From assembly GCA_026018925.1 (NCBI GenBank), contig JAKSZU010000004.1, positions 13,718,964-13,782,963 of the forward strand: DNA of 64,000 bases. The letters run 5' to 3'. The DNA is from Tupaia tana. Its lineage: Eukaryota > Chordata > Mammalia > Scandentia > Tupaiidae. The stretch's first letter is position 1; each line of letters opens with the position of its first letter. The notes beneath the pieces are model-generated. The model was not told the origin of the DNA, searched no databases, and saw only the letters and a list, made by a program, of their open reading frames with translations. Position numbers and translations under genes: made by a program. Shown piece by piece: positions 21,900 through 63,840 of the stretch.

Positions 21900-22348
21900 T
21901 GAAAGGCCGCCGGCCGCCTGGCTCAGCGCGCTTTCTGTCCAGAGGATACGCGACCCCCAATCCACCACAAGAGTCGGTTCTTGATGCAAAATGCAAGAGG
22001 TTTTATTTTTCCAGCCGGCTGGGGTCCAAGCAAACACCTGACTCAGCAGGCCCGAGCGAGGACCCCGTTTTTAGGGCTATAGGTCTTTTTATAAGCAGGA
22101 GAATGTATGCAGAAGTTTAACGGGTAGTTTATTTCTAGGGGGAAGAGCGACAGCTCTTGCGACACAGGTGCATGGGTTATCTTTCTAGTTCCTTGTCCAC
22201 ATTCCATTTGCTCAGTTCCTGGAGGTTTGCATAATTAAGTCTGTCGAAACTCACAAGGGCGTCACCGGCAATAGTACAGAAGTGAAAAGGCAAAGGTTAA
22301 ACTTTATCTTTACAGAGCAGAAAGGCACAGTTTAAATTTATTCTTACA
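21900..22348 (-). mobile_element. Solo LTR, gammaretrovirus-like class I (fossil)
   Basis: 449 bp with the exact 4-bp target duplication GTAC at 21896-21899 and 22349-22352. On the minus strand it starts TGTAAGAATAAA and ends GGCCTTTCA. The minus strand also carries AATAAAACCTCTTGCATTTT, the polyadenylation signal with R/U5-like sequence of gammaretroviral LTRs. No internal region is left. The intact ends and target repeat suggest it is among the younger insertions, but no divergence was measured. Confidence 0.88.
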
Positions 22349-22418
22349 GTACAAATCTGTTCATTTAGAAAAACAAATTAGCTATTTTAATTTCATTTTT
22401 TAAAGAATTACTTATTTT

Positions 22419-24000
22419 GGGAACCAGCAGTTAGCATAATGGTTATTTCGCTGGACTCCCACGTAGTCAACCACGGTTCACGTCCCGGACCCGGTGGCTT
22501 AGAACTCACGCCGGGCTCATGTGCGTGTGTGCCCAAGATCCCGAGAGGAGAATGGAGAAGGGATTGCGGCGTGATCATCCCCCCTGGGGGGTGATTTCTC
22601 GCTTTCTGTCTCTATGTCTCTCTCTGTCTGGCGAGCGCACGCGCCCTATAGCAAAAACCTCTCCAAAAAAACAAAAACAAAAAAAAGAATTATTTATTTT
22701 TAATTTTTTAAAAATTACTATCTTTGGGAGCCAGCAGGTGGCGAGGTGGCTAAAGACTCTGGACTCCCACATGCCGATTGCAGTTCAAGCCCTGGAACTG
22801 GTGGCTTGCTTTCCCTCTCTCTCTCTGTCTTGGATCAAACTGGAAAATAATAATAATTATAATAATAACAATAATGACGAAGTTTAATTAAAAATAATTC
22901 TTTAAAAAATTATTTTTGGGGGCCAAAGGGTGGTATGGTGGTTAAGGATGCTGGACTCCCATGTGGGTGACAGTGGTTCGAGTCTTAGGACTGGCAGCTT
23001 ACCTTCGCACTTTCTCTGGTCAAATTAAAATAAATAATAATAAAGTTAAATAAAATCATTTTTAAAAATTATTTTAAAAATTTAACCAGAGAGGGACCAG
23101 CATGTGGCATGGTGGTTAAGGCGCTGGACATTCTCACACGGCCAATCGTGGTTCGAGTCCTGGACCTGGTGGCTTGCCTTCTCACTTCTCTCCGTCTCCC
23201 CCTCTGGTCAAATGAAAGTAAATGAATAAATAAAATTTAAAAATTCTTAAAAAAAAATAAGAAAAAGAAAACAGGTTGTAAGGGACCAGCAGTCAGAGTA
23301 ATGGCTATGTCACTGAACTCCCATGTAGAAAACCACAGTTCGAGTCCCGGACCCAGTGGCTTAAACTCATGCCAGGCCCATGTGCATGCATGCCCAAGAT
23401 TCTGAGAGGAGAATGGAGGAGAAGGGATTGCAGCTTGGCCCTCTCCCCTGGGGGGTGATTTCTTGCTTTCTGTCTGTCTCTGTCATTTTGGCAAGTGAAC
23501 GCGCCCTATAAAAAAAAAGAAAAAGAATCCATCAAGTCATATATTAATACTTATAATTGGCACATTTTAGCTTTATTGATATAACAGTGGGTGCTGGACT
23601 CATGCATGATTGACCACAGTTCAAGTCCTTGACCTGGTGGCTTGCTTTCTCACTTTCTCTCTCTCTGTGTCCTTCTCTGGTAGAATTAAAATAAAGTTAA
23701 AATTATTTTTTAAAAAATGGAATGGGGACCAGCAGTTAACGTAATGGCTATGTCGTTGTACTCCCATGTAGTCAACCGTGGTTCGTGTCCCGGACCCGGT
23801 GGCTTAAAACTCAAGCTGGGCACGTGTGCGTGCATGCATGCACGTGTGCCCAAGATCCCAAGAGGAGAATGAAGAAGGGATTGCGACGTGGCCATCCCCC
23901 CCCTGGGGGGTGATTTCTCGCTTTCTGTCTCTCTGTCTCTGTCTGTCTGGCAAGCGCATGCACCCTATCGCAAAAACCTCTCAAAAAAAGGAAAAAAAAA
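22419..24000 (+). mobile_element. Row of seven SINEs, all in one direction
   Basis: SINE-A 22419-22686 (target AAAGAATTA(C/T)TTATTTT duplicated), SINE-B 22725-22915, SINE-B 22917-23090, SINE-B 23093-23270, SINE-A 23281-23525, 5'-truncated SINE-B about 23587-23720, SINE-A 23724-24000. Several sit in the A/T tails of their neighbours. 23526-23586 is the only unassigned gap. Confidence 0.85.
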
Positions 24001-24296
24001 GGAATGATCACTAGATAGTAATGGTGATAAGCATACTTACTTTTCCAAATCTCTCCCACTGTCAATTGTGTAACTGACCAATCTAGAATGCTAACTGCTG
24101 GCTGGGTTCAAGGTGGAACGTTGACACGTTCTCTGGGGGGTTTTGTGGCTGTTGTATCCACAATTACTGGGCAGGGTCCTGTGGTGGCTACAGAGCCATG
24201 GAGGGGCTTGAATCTTCTGCGGAGCTTGGCTTTGTGCTATTTGGGAAGCTGGATGAGGTGGTGAGGGAGCAGTTGCCTAGGAGTCCATGGCTCACT

Positions 24297-25124
<828 letters not shown>

Positions 25125-25406
25125 CCATGACTCACTTTTTACAATCCCTATGGCAAGGCGCTGGTCCGCCAGTCATCTGTTTCCTGTGGACCTCTTGTTT
25201 TCAGTCAGACTTATTCAGTCTCTTAGAAGTTGGCTTTATGTGAGATGAGAGCAGTTTGCAGAAACTGGCTGCCATATTGAGACATGTCAGCTCACTGACG
25301 ACCTCAATGTTAAAGGTGCACACAGAGTTGCCTGTAGGGAGTGCCAGGCAAGAGGAGTCTTTGACCATGCCCCACCTCACCAGAGCGTACAAAAAAGCAG
25401 AGGATT

Positions 25407-26406
25407 GGGGCCAGCAGGTGTCATGGTGGTTAAAGCGTTGGACTCCCACATGGCTGACAGTTATTTGAGTCCAGACCTGGTGTCTTGCTTTCTCACATTC
25501 TCTCTCAGGTCAAATTTTAAAAATAATAAAAAATAAAATTAGGGACCAGCAGATGGTGTAATGGTTATTTCACTGGTCTCTCACATAGACTGTGGTTCAA
25601 ATCCCAGACCCGGCTGCTTAAAACTCATGCCAGGCACATGTGCATGTTTGCCCAAAAATCCCAAGAGGAAAAGGGGATTGCGGCCTGGCCAACCCCCCCC
25701 CGGGGGGGGGGTCATTACTAGCTTTCTGTCTCTTCCAGCAAGTGCGTGCACCCTATAGCAAAACTTTCTTAAAAAAAAAGGGGGACCAGCAGGTGGCGTG
25801 GTGGTTAAGGCGCTGGATACTCCCATATGGCTGACCATGGTTTGAGTCTTCAACCTGGTGGCTTGCTTTCTCACTTTCCCTCTCTCTCTCTGGTCAAAAT
25901 AAAAGAAATGAATGAGTGAATAAAATTAAATTATTTTTAAAAAGCTTAAAATAATTTTAAAAATTAAGTTAAATAATTATTGGGACCAGCAGATAACATG
26001 ATGACTTTTTTTGGAGGTTTTTGCTACAGGGTATGTGCCTTCACCATTAAGACAGAGACAAGTCGGACCAGCAGTTAGCATAATGGCTATGTCACTGGAC
26101 TCCCACATAGTTGACTGTGGTTCGAGTCCCAGACCCAGTGGCTTAAACTCACGCCGGGTGCATGTGCGTGCGTGCATGCCCAAGATCCCAGAGAATGGAG
26201 ACAAAGGGATTGCACTGTGGCCATCCCTCCTGGGGGGTGATTTCTCGCTTTCTATCTCTCTGTCTGGTGAGCACATGCGCCCTATAGCAAAAAACCTCTT
26301 CAAAAAAAAAAAAAGAAAAAGACAGAGACAAGTGAGAAATCACCCCCCAGGGGGATGGTCACACCACAATCCCTTCTCTTCTCGGGATCTTGGGCACGTA
26401 TGCACG

Positions 26407-26437
<31 letters not shown>

Positions 26438-26945
26438 TGGCGTGAGTTTAGGCCACCGGGTGCAGGACTCGAACCGTGGTCAACTACACGGGAGTTCAGT
26501 GACAAGCCATTACACCAACTGCTGGTTCCAAGATGGCATAATGATTACATCACTGGACTTCCACGAAGTCGACTGTGATTCAACTCCGGACCTTCGGAAG
26601 CTTAAAACTCACACTGGGTACCTGTGTGTATGCCCAAAGTCCTGAGAGAAGACTGAAGAGACTGCAGTGTAGGGGGGTGGCCCCCGGAGAGGGGGGTGTG
26701 GGGGGTGATTTCTTACTTCCTGTCTCTCTGGTGAACACATGTTCCTTATAGCCAAAAAACAAAAACATCTCTAGAAAAAATAATAAAATAATTCTTAAAA
26801 TAAAAAAAAGAGAGGCCAGCAGGTGGCATGGTGGTTAAGGGCGCTGGATGTCTACATGGCCCACTGCAGTTGAAGTCCTGGACCTGGCGGCTTGATTTTT
26901 CACTCTCTCCCTCTCCCGCCAAATCAAAATAAACAAACAAAAGAA
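25407..26945. mobile_element. SINE cluster upstream of the RPA2 CpG island
   Basis: SINE-B + 25407-25540, SINE-A + 25541-25779, SINE-B + 25781-25980, a short SINE-A head + 25981-26008. Then a minus-strand SINE-A (26010-26065 and 26335-26530) containing a plus-strand SINE-A (26066-26318; target AGACAGAGACAAGT duplicated), a SINE-A-like copy + about 26531-26790, and SINE-B + 26815-26945. A (CA)n run lies at about 26412-26438. Confidence 0.83.
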
Positions 26946-27841
26946 GTTTCCCAGAGTAGGTGGGAATGCACCACGGGGTCTGGGATTTGAAGTCCAGACG
27001 GTCACGTGCGACGCGGCCTAATCACCAGCCGCCTACTGCCGGGGTGACTTAACTTACTGCGCAGAAAACCCACTTCCCCCGTTTCTCCACGACCTGGTGC
27101 CGCTCGAAGGTGGCCCGACGCTCCCCGAGAGGCCTGGCCTGCGAGACGAGACGGCCGCGATGGCCACACGCTCAGGGCCGCGGGGGGCGGAGCGGCCGGG
27201 CCCTGACGAGGCGCCGGTGACCGGCTCAACACGAGCAAGACCTGACGGTCTCCGGCGCTGGGAGCGGGAGCCGGCCCACGGCCCACCGCCCAAGGCCGGA
27301 CCGGCCCGACTGGCGGGCGCCGCCCCGCCGCCTCCTTGAAGCCGTCCTGGCCGACGGCGCTCCAGCTCCGGGGGCTTCCGGGGAGGGCTGCTCCGGGCGG
27401 GGAGCCCAGGGCCGCGGACAGGACGGTTCCGCGGCGGAGCGCCGGTGTCTGACTGGCCGGAGATGGGTGGAGGCAGGCACGCCAAGCCGGAAGTGACGCA
27501 CGGCGCCCCGGCCGGGTGTTTTCGCCCGGCCCTCGGAAGGGGCGTGTGCACGGCAGTCTAAGGGGATGCGCCGTGGCACGTCCGGCGCCTTCGGGCCTGC
27601 GCGCTCCGGAAGCGGCGCCTGTAAGAAAGATGGCCGCAGGGGCGTCCCGCCAGACTCGGGCAGGCGCGTCGCCGGACTCGGGCGCCGGGTCCGCGGGCGC
27701 TGATTGGCCGGCGAGCCGTCCCGGGCGCTGATTGGCTCCGACGTTCGCGGGAAGGCATTTGTGGCGCCAGAGAAGGCGCTGGACGCGGCGGGCGTCTCAG
27801 GCGCTTCGCGAGTGCCCGACCTGCCTTGGCTTCCTTCCGAG

Positions 27842-51479
<23,638 letters not shown>

Positions 51480-51945
51480 CTCAGCCTGTTGGGTCCACAG
51501 AGCTCCCCGCCCGACCTGCCTTACGCTCTGCGCTGTGCGTGTTTGGCCAGTTGGCATCTAGGAAGAAGGCTTCTACCGGGAAGGGTCTCAGCTGGCTGCT
51601 GCTTAAAACTCACTGCCTGCCTGTTCACGTCGCAGCCAGATGGGCAGTTGACAGGGATAGGGGTGTTCCCTAGTTACACAGAAGCAATTACAGCCCCTGG
51701 AGACGGGCTGGACAGCCCGAGGGTGCCCAAGGCTGGCCAGATGAGCCAGCAGGTGAGCTGCAGCCACAGAGCGGCCGATTGCCGCCTGCCTTGGTTCCCG
51801 TCGGGCCACGTGGCCACTTTCAGGAGTGCACTTCCCTTGACATGGCCGCTGCCACAGCCCATCTGTGGACGGGGTTGAGTGGTGGCCTAGCAGAGGAAGA
51901 CAGCTGTTACTGTGTCGTGTCTAATAAAGCAGCACTGTTCCAGCG
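51480..51945 (+). terminator. RPA2: RPA2 3' UTR and polyadenylation signal
   Basis: AATAAA at 51923-51928 about 445 nt past the stop, followed by a GT-rich stretch (GGGTGTGTGCATG, then GGTGGTGGTGGTG). The cleavage site is expected near 51945. Confidence 0.85.
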
Positions 51946-52544
51946 GGTGTGTGCATGCTCCGTGGCGGGCGGGGGGTGGTGGTGGTGCTGCTGCGGTGGA
52001 GGCCAGGGTCCCAAGCAGGCTCCTCACAGAGCCACCTGCCTTCCTTTATGAAGAGACAGCCTTGTCACTGCCTCGGCTTGTCGGCAGGTTGACAAGAAGA
52101 CCTGTATGGCATCTGCTGCTGCCGTTAACAGGTTATCAAGGACCCGCTGTGCATCCTCCGGATGCTGTCCGGACGCTTGTGCCGTTTTTGGTCAAGCTAG
52201 TCAGCCCTGTTTCTTGGAAAGCTAGTTTACAGGTGTTTCTGATGACTTCGGAAATGAAGCTACTTGAATGAAAGAAGCAATTTTGAGACAAAGTTGATGA
52301 AGTCTATGCAAATAAGTCTGAGTGCTGTAACTCACTACAGTAAATGGAAGCGCAGCTGTGGGGCTCCCTTCATGTTGCCAGGGGCAGTGTTGGGCTGATT
52401 CTGTGGGCTCCAGAGAGCCATGCAGATGCATGACTCAACCCCAGGATGTCCCTCCCCTGCAAGGTCCCTTGGAAGGAGCAGTGTCTAAAACATACCCCAT
52501 GGCCATCTGCATTTGGGAGGCAGGACGGAGCTGCCGACCCCCTT

Positions 52545-53625
52545 TTTTTCTTTTGAGAGGTTTTTGCTATAGGGGGCGTTTGTTTGCCAGAGAGAGTGAC
52601 AGGGAGACAGCGAGAAATCACCCTGGAGGGGCAGGGGGGAGGCCACACCACAATCCCCTCTCTTCCATTCTCTCGGGATCTTAAGCACACACGCACACAC
52701 ATGTGCCCCCAGCATGAGTTTAAGCCACTGGGTCCAGGACTCACACCATGGTCAACTACATGGGAGTCCTGCGATAGCCATTATGCCAGCTGCTAGTCCC
52801 ATACCCCCCTCTAATGGTCAGGCTAGGGACTGCAGAGCAGCAGTGGGTCTAGACCAGCCTCTTTGCTTTGAATAGAAGTGTATAATGACAGCAGTGAAGC
52901 GTGCTAGGCTGGCCTGGGTCCTGGACCTGGCAGCTTGACGTGTCTGGGCACGTGTACATGTGTGCCGGAAATGCTGAGGAGGACCCATTTCCTGTGGGGT
53001 GCTTTCTCCCCCTAGTGAGTGCACACGCCTTCTGTCAAAATTGTATGAATGCAGGGAACCAGCAGTTAGCGTAATGGCTATGTCGCTGGACTCCCACGTA
53101 GTCGACCGCGGTTCGCGTCCCGGACCCGGTGGCTTAAAACTCATGCCGGGCGCGTGTGCGTACGTGCCCAAGATCCCGAGAGGAGAATGGAGGAGAAGGG
53201 ATTGCGGCGTGACCATCCCCCCTGGGGGGTGATTTCTCGCTTTCTGTCTCTAATGTCTCTCTCTGTCTGTCTGGCGAGCGCACGCGCCCTATAGTGAAAA
53301 TCTCTCCAAAAAAAAAAAAAATTGTATGAATGCAGTAGGTATTTGTCAAATACCCACTGGGGCTGGCATGTGGTGTGGTTCAAGTCCCGGACCTGGCGAC
53401 TTTTTCTCTTGCTCTGACCCTTGGGTCAAGTTAAATAAGAGTTAGATGAAATCTTTTTTTAAAAAAAATACCCACTGATGGGGACCAGCAGGTGGAGTGG
53501 TGGTTAAGGCTCTGGACATTCCCACTTGTCCGACCACAGTTCAAATCCTGGACCTGGTGGCTTGCTTTCTCACTTTCTGTCTCTCTCTGGTCAAATGAAT
53601 GAATAAAAAACAAAACAACAACAAA
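52545..53625. mobile_element. SINE cluster downstream of RPA2
   Basis: SINE-A minus 52545-52800, a decayed plus-strand SINE about 52900-53053 and 53322-53345 area split by a young SINE-A (53054-53321; TTGTATGAATGCA duplicated), a shortened SINE-B about 53358-53465 and SINE-B about 53480-53625. Confidence 0.8.
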
Positions 53626-54037
53626 AAACACTGTTTTAGCCCATGGGTCACACAGTAAGGACATAAAGCAAAAAGCAGAATGACCTACAAGACCCGCTGG
53701 TTCACACCCCGTAGTCCCTGGGCACGTCTGCGTCAGGCGTGTGTGGTTGCCGAGTGCCCCTGGGCAGTGAAAGCAGCCTCTAGGGCCCTGCCCCGCTCTG
53801 CCCGCGCACCTGTGGCCCGACAGGCACTCCCGAGAGCAGCACTGAGGGGCAGGGGCGGCCACAGGGCAGTTCGGGCCCTCCCAGCGTCAGCCTGGCCACA
53901 GATCAGGCTGCTGGTGGGAAGTTCTTACCTGGCCATACAGCTGTGAAGGAGCCTCCTGGGAGAACACTGAAAGGCCAGTACAGTGACGTCTAAAGGGGAT
54001 GAAGACTTGCCTTCTGCGGGGTGGGAGTTCAGTGTCT

Positions 54038-55050
54038 GCACCAGAGTGAGAAATCACCCCCCAGAGGGATGGCACACCACAGTCCTTCCTCCATTCTCAA
54101 GAGCTTGAGCACATGCGCACACACACCCAGTGTGATTTGTGGGGTGCAGGGTTCAGGACTCAGTCAACTGGGTAGGAGTCCAACTTCGCCACCATGCCAC
54201 CTGCTGGCACCCCCCAGGCTGTTTGTTTGTTTGTTTTTAAGGGAGATTTGCTATAGGATGCCTGTGCTTGCCAGAGACAAAGGCATAAAACAGTAAATGA
54301 CCCCCCGGGGGATGGCCACGCCACAATCCCTTCTCCATTCTCTCAGGACCTTGGGCACGTACACACACGTGCCCAGTGTGAGGTTTAAGCCATCAGGTCA
54401 AGGACTCGAACCGCAGTTGACTGGGAGTCCGGTGATATAACCATTACACCATGTGCTGGTCCCCCGGGTTTGTTTTTTAAGAATGCAGGTGGCACGGTGG
54501 TTAAAGATGCTGAACTCCCACACAGTCGACCATGGTTCAAGTCCTGGACCTGGTGGCTTGCTTTCTCTCTCTCTCTCTCTCTCGTCAAATTAAAATAATA
54601 ATAACAAATGGAATTAAATTTTTTTTGGGGGGGTGTTTTGCTATAGGGTGTGTGAGCTTGCCAGAAAGAGACAGCGAGAAAGAGCAAGAAGGCACCCCCT
54701 GGGGCGGGTGGCCATGCCACAATCCCTTATCCTCCATTCTCCTCGGGATCTTGGGCACGCAGGCACACGCGCCTGGCGTGAGTTTAACCACCAGGCCCAG
54801 GACTCGAACCATGGTTGACCTCATGGGAGTCCAGTGACATAGTCATTATGCCAACTGCTGGTCCCAGAAGTAAAATAACTATTAAAAAAAAAAAAAATAG
54901 TTGGAGGGGCCAGCAGGTGGCATGGTGGTTAGGGTGCTGGACTCACATGGTTCAAGTCCCAGACCAAGTGGCTTGCTTTCTCACTTTCTCTTCCTCTGTC
55001 TCTGATGAGGACACCTGTCCTATAGCAAATTGAAAGATAAGGTTTTTGAA
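54038..55050. mobile_element. SINE cluster
   Basis: Old SINE-A minus about 54038-54215, SINE-A minus about 54235-54463, SINE-B plus about 54482-54615, SINE-A minus about 54618-54865, SINE-B plus about 54905-55050 ending in a SINE-A-like CCTATAGCAAATTG. Confidence 0.8.
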
Positions 55051-56199
55051 ATGCAGTTGGAAATATAAAAATTGGTAACTTTGGGCAGGCATCACAATCC
55101 CTGCTTGTTTAGCAGCTGTTTACATCCTGTGTTGTAGAGGTGAGGGCTGTGAAGGCGCACTATTACTGCTGCCCAGCGGTCCCGCGTGGTCACTGCAGGG
55201 GCCCAGACCCCATCCTCGCCCACCCTCTCCCCTGCAGGGCTTATTCAGAGGTGCAGAAAACGGAAGCGCACCAAGGGCCTGTTCTCAGCCATCGTAGCCC
55301 CGAGTCCTGGCGCAGATGCAGGACCCCGTCACACACTCGCCCTCTGCCTTCCGCCTCCTCTCAGAAAAGGACCCCGCGGCCTCCAGGCCTGTCCCCGTGA
55401 CGGGCCTTCGGCTGCTCCGAAGCTGCTTCCTTTGGCGCTGGGCTGTTTAAGAGCTGCTGTTCCTCTCCTGCCCCTGCCCCAAGGCACAGTTGCCACTTGC
55501 CTCACCATTGGGTGCAGATCAGAAGGCCGCTGGGGGAGGCCACAGGCGTTTACACGGGATGCCAAGGGCCATCCTCTCCCCAGCGGCCCCGGGGCTGTTC
55601 CTGGGCCAGGCAGTGCTGGGGCGCCTGCCCGGAGCCCACCTGGCCTCTGTGGCACCCACCTCCACTGGCCAGGCCGGTCGCAGTTGTGACCGCCCCAGCC
55701 CCCAGCAGGGCACTCGTGGCTGTGACCGCCCCAGCCCCAGCCCCGGCCAGAGGCCACCGTGGCCGGATCCCCAAAAGGGACATGCTTTTACTGGCCTGTC
55801 ACTGCCACCCTGGGCCAGTCAGCTCTGTCCTCAGCCTGGAGATGGTGCCCGAGCATGGCGGCCTTGCAGGAAGTGAACCGTGGCTAAGGGCGACCACCGT
55901 ACCCGCCGGGTCTGCTGTCGCAACTACCAGCCATCAGCCGTGGTCCAGAGACGGGACCCCGGGGCACGAGCGCGTGGCAGCCCGGAGTGATGCGATGGGC
56001 CCGCAGCTGCCCTGGGGCGTGACCGCCCTGTCCCGGATCCACGCCATGGTTCAGATCCCAGAGGGAACCGCAAAAGGCCAGTCGGGCACATGCCAGGGTC
56101 TGACTGGAGGACGACTGGGGGCCAGGTGCTGCCTCATGATGAGACCCTGAGGACTCTTGCACCATCTCTGATGAGAGACAGAAAAAAAAAATTTTAACT

Positions 56200-56345
56200 C
56201 TAACTTTTATTTATTTATTTATTTTAAAATTTGACCAGAAAGAGAAGGAGAGGGAGAGAGAGAAATTGAGAAAGCAAGCTGCCAGGTCCGGGACCCAAGC
56301 CGTGGTCGGCCATAGGGGAGTCCAGCACCTTTAACCACCACGCTG
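56200..56345 (-). mobile_element. SINE-B, possible source of the THEMIS2 polyadenylation signal
   Basis: Minus-strand copy in THEMIS2 sense. Its A/T tail gives AATAAATAAATAAATAAAAG on the minus strand about 490 nt past the THEMIS2 stop. No better AATAAA was noticed between stop and SINE. Confidence 0.75.
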
Positions 56346-56707
56346 CACCTGAGCACCAGAGCCACCGTCGCCTCAGCAGCGAGGGACGCGAGCGGGGCTT
56401 GCAGACGGCCGTGTCATCACCTGCACGGAGCCTGGTTCCCGTCTGGCCCCAGAGGTGCTCCGCTCGGCCGCTCATGGCCGCCCGTCCCGGCAGCACCATT
56501 GACCTGCCGGGCTTTTGCAGCACCCCCGCCCTGAGGGCCAATGCTGGGGTGCCTCCTGGTTTCACCTCCAGCTCGGGTTAGGACCCGGAGTTCCGCCCTG
56601 CAAGCCGAGCTCCCACTCCGCGTGCTGGTCCAGCAGAGCGGCGCCAGGAGCCGAGGGCAGCGCAGCGCCCAGGCTGTGGGCCCCGAGGCGGGGGCAGGCG
56701 GGCGGGC

Positions 56708-61649
<4,942 letters not shown>

Positions 61650-62351
61650 CTAAGATGCGGAGGACTGTGGCCGGGGACACAGCGGATGGCACGGGGACCT
61701 CGACAGGCATGCTGATGACTCCCAGGTCCTGCCCTGACCTACCTGCCTCTCCTGCGGCCACCCCCTCCTCCTCCGGAGCCTTCCAGGACTCCAACCCACC
61801 CCGCACTGTGGTCCCCGCCATCCCCAAGCCAGACCCCAGGAGCTGCTGGCCACAGCGACCTCTGACTACCCCGTCCTGTCAGCCGACGGCGGCCACCCAC
61901 TGCTCCCCACAGCCCCGGTCGCCTTCCTGCACCGCAGCCTAAACGCCCCCTGCCAAGCAGCCCCCCATCAGGGAAGCACCCTCAACTGCATGCACCTGCT
62001 CCCTGGTCCCCTGTACCCCAGACCGGCCGTCCCAGACATGTGTGGGGACTTCCGCAATGCGGGCGTCAGGGCTGAGTGAAGGGCTGTCCCCACCTAAGGG
62101 AGCAGAACGATCGAGCATGATGTGTCTGGGGACGGGACCAGCGGGTGGGGAGCCCACTAGGAAGGCCACTCCTGGGACAGCAGTTCTGATGTGCCACTGA
62201 ACCAGAGCAAGTGTCTCTGTGCGACCACTGAGCGGCGGCATGTGAGTGACCGTCCTTGTTCTAGGGACAGACCCGACACTGTCCGGGGAGACATCGGATG
62301 TGAAGGGCACCATGCCTGCAGTCTGCTCTCAAATGGGTCAGAAAAGACGTG

Positions 62352-62510
62352 AGGGCTGGCAGGTGGCGTAGTAGTTAAGGCACTGGACTCCCACATGGCT
62401 GACTGCAGTTTGAGTCCTGGACCTGGTGGCTCGCTTTCTCTCTCTCTCTCTCTCTGGTCAAACTGAAGAAGAAGAATAAATAAAATAAAATAAATAATTC
62501 TTTTTTTTAA
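62352..62510 (+). mobile_element. SINE-B
   Basis: GGGCTGGCAGGTGGCGTAG head and a typical AATAAATAATTCTTTTTTTT T+ tail. Confidence 0.9.
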
Positions 62511-62671
62511 AGGCATGTGATATAGCTGTACACAAATATCCATGTATGCACACACGTGTATGTTTACATGTATGTAGAGAGAGAAAGCACACGCAACGAC
62601 AGCTAGACAGGGAGCCTGGGTGAGCGCCACAGGAGCTCCACAAGTCTCTGTAAACTCGAAATCATTCTGAA

Positions 62672-63840
62672 AGGACAGCCAGGCGGAGTGGTGGCTAAGG
62701 GCTGGATTCCACAGGACAAATGGCACAGTTCGAGTCCTGGACCCAGCGGCTCGAAAAACACGTCAGTCGTGTGTGTGTATGTGTGTGTGTGTGTGTGTGT
62801 CCAAAATCCCAAGAGGAGAACGGAAGAGAAGGGACTGCGGCATGGCCGCCCCCCAGTGGTGGTTTCTCACTCTCCCTTTTCTCTCGAGAGCACACGTGAC
62901 CTATCTCAAACTGAAAAACAAACGACAAAAAAGCAAGGGCCATGGCGTAGTGGCGATGCTCTGCTCAGGAGAATCTGGGCCTGCATGGCGGTCGTGGTTC
63001 AAGTCCCCAGCACGACCAGCCCGAGACGCCTGGGCACCACGAGCACCCGGGCCAGCAGGCCGGAGCTGAGGAAGGGCACCCATGTGAGCAAGCCTCGGTG
63101 TGCGTCAGCAGGTGGTGTAGTGGGTACGGTGCTGGATTCCCATGAGGCCGACTGCAGTTCGAGTCCTGGACCTGACGGCTTAAAATATCATGCCAGCACA
63201 TGTGTGTGCTTGCTCACAATCCCGGGATCATGGACGAGAAGGGGTAGCAGTGTGGGCCATCCCCTGCCGAGCTCCCACAGGCCAACCACAGTTCGAGTCC
63301 CAGACCTGGCGTCTTGCTTTCTCTCTCTCTCTCCTTCTCTAGTGAATGTATGTGCCCTACGGCAAATTGAAAAATAATAATAATAACATTAAATAAATAT
63401 TTTTTTAAAATAATAAATAAATAAAAATGGGCCAGCCCTGTAGCCTAGCAGTACATAACTGTTCATGGTTCAAATCCTGGCCCCAGCAGCTTGAAAAAAC
63501 ACCAGCACATGGGGCTGGCAGGTGATGTTGGCACTGGTCTCCCCATGGCTGACTGAGGTTTGAGTCCCAGATCTGGTAGTTGGCTTTCTCTTTTCCTTTC
63601 TCTCTCTCTGGTCAAATTAAAATAATAATAATAAATAAAATTAAACCATTATTTTAAAAGAAAAGTAAAGAAAAAGCACCAGCACATGTACATGCATGCC
63701 CCACATCCCGACAGGATAGAGAAGTGGAGGAGCCACGAGTGACCACACCCACTGGGTGCTCTCTCCCCTCTCCCTTCCCCTCTCTCTTTCTGGAGAGTGC
63801 ACATACTCTCAGTTAAAAAAAAAAAAAAAAAAAAAAAGAG
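62672..63840 (+). mobile_element. Old SINE cluster with a nested SINE-B
   Basis: Old SINE about 62672-62930 with a (GT)n run at 62770-62800, fragments about 62935-63010 and 63095-63260, a SINE-B-like 3' part about 63270-63420. Then a SINE-C (about 63428-63513 and 63672-63838) is split by a SINE-B (about 63514-63660) with ACCAGCACATG repeated on both sides. Confidence 0.72.

Larger units (their letters stand above)
51946..56200. other. Intergenic region between RPA2 and THEMIS2 (tail to tail)
   Basis: SINEs take up 52545-53625 and 54038-55050. Unique blocks 51946-52544, 53626-54037 and 55051-56200 show no recognised gene. The last is GC-rich and has long open frames on several strands with no recognisable protein; composition explains them. 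Confidence 0.65.

Noticed and set aside
55497-56150. 217-codon plus-strand frame between RPA2 and THEMIS2
   Set aside because: Not recognised as any protein; several overlapping open frames in both directions point to base composition. A cross-species codon test would be needed to revive it.
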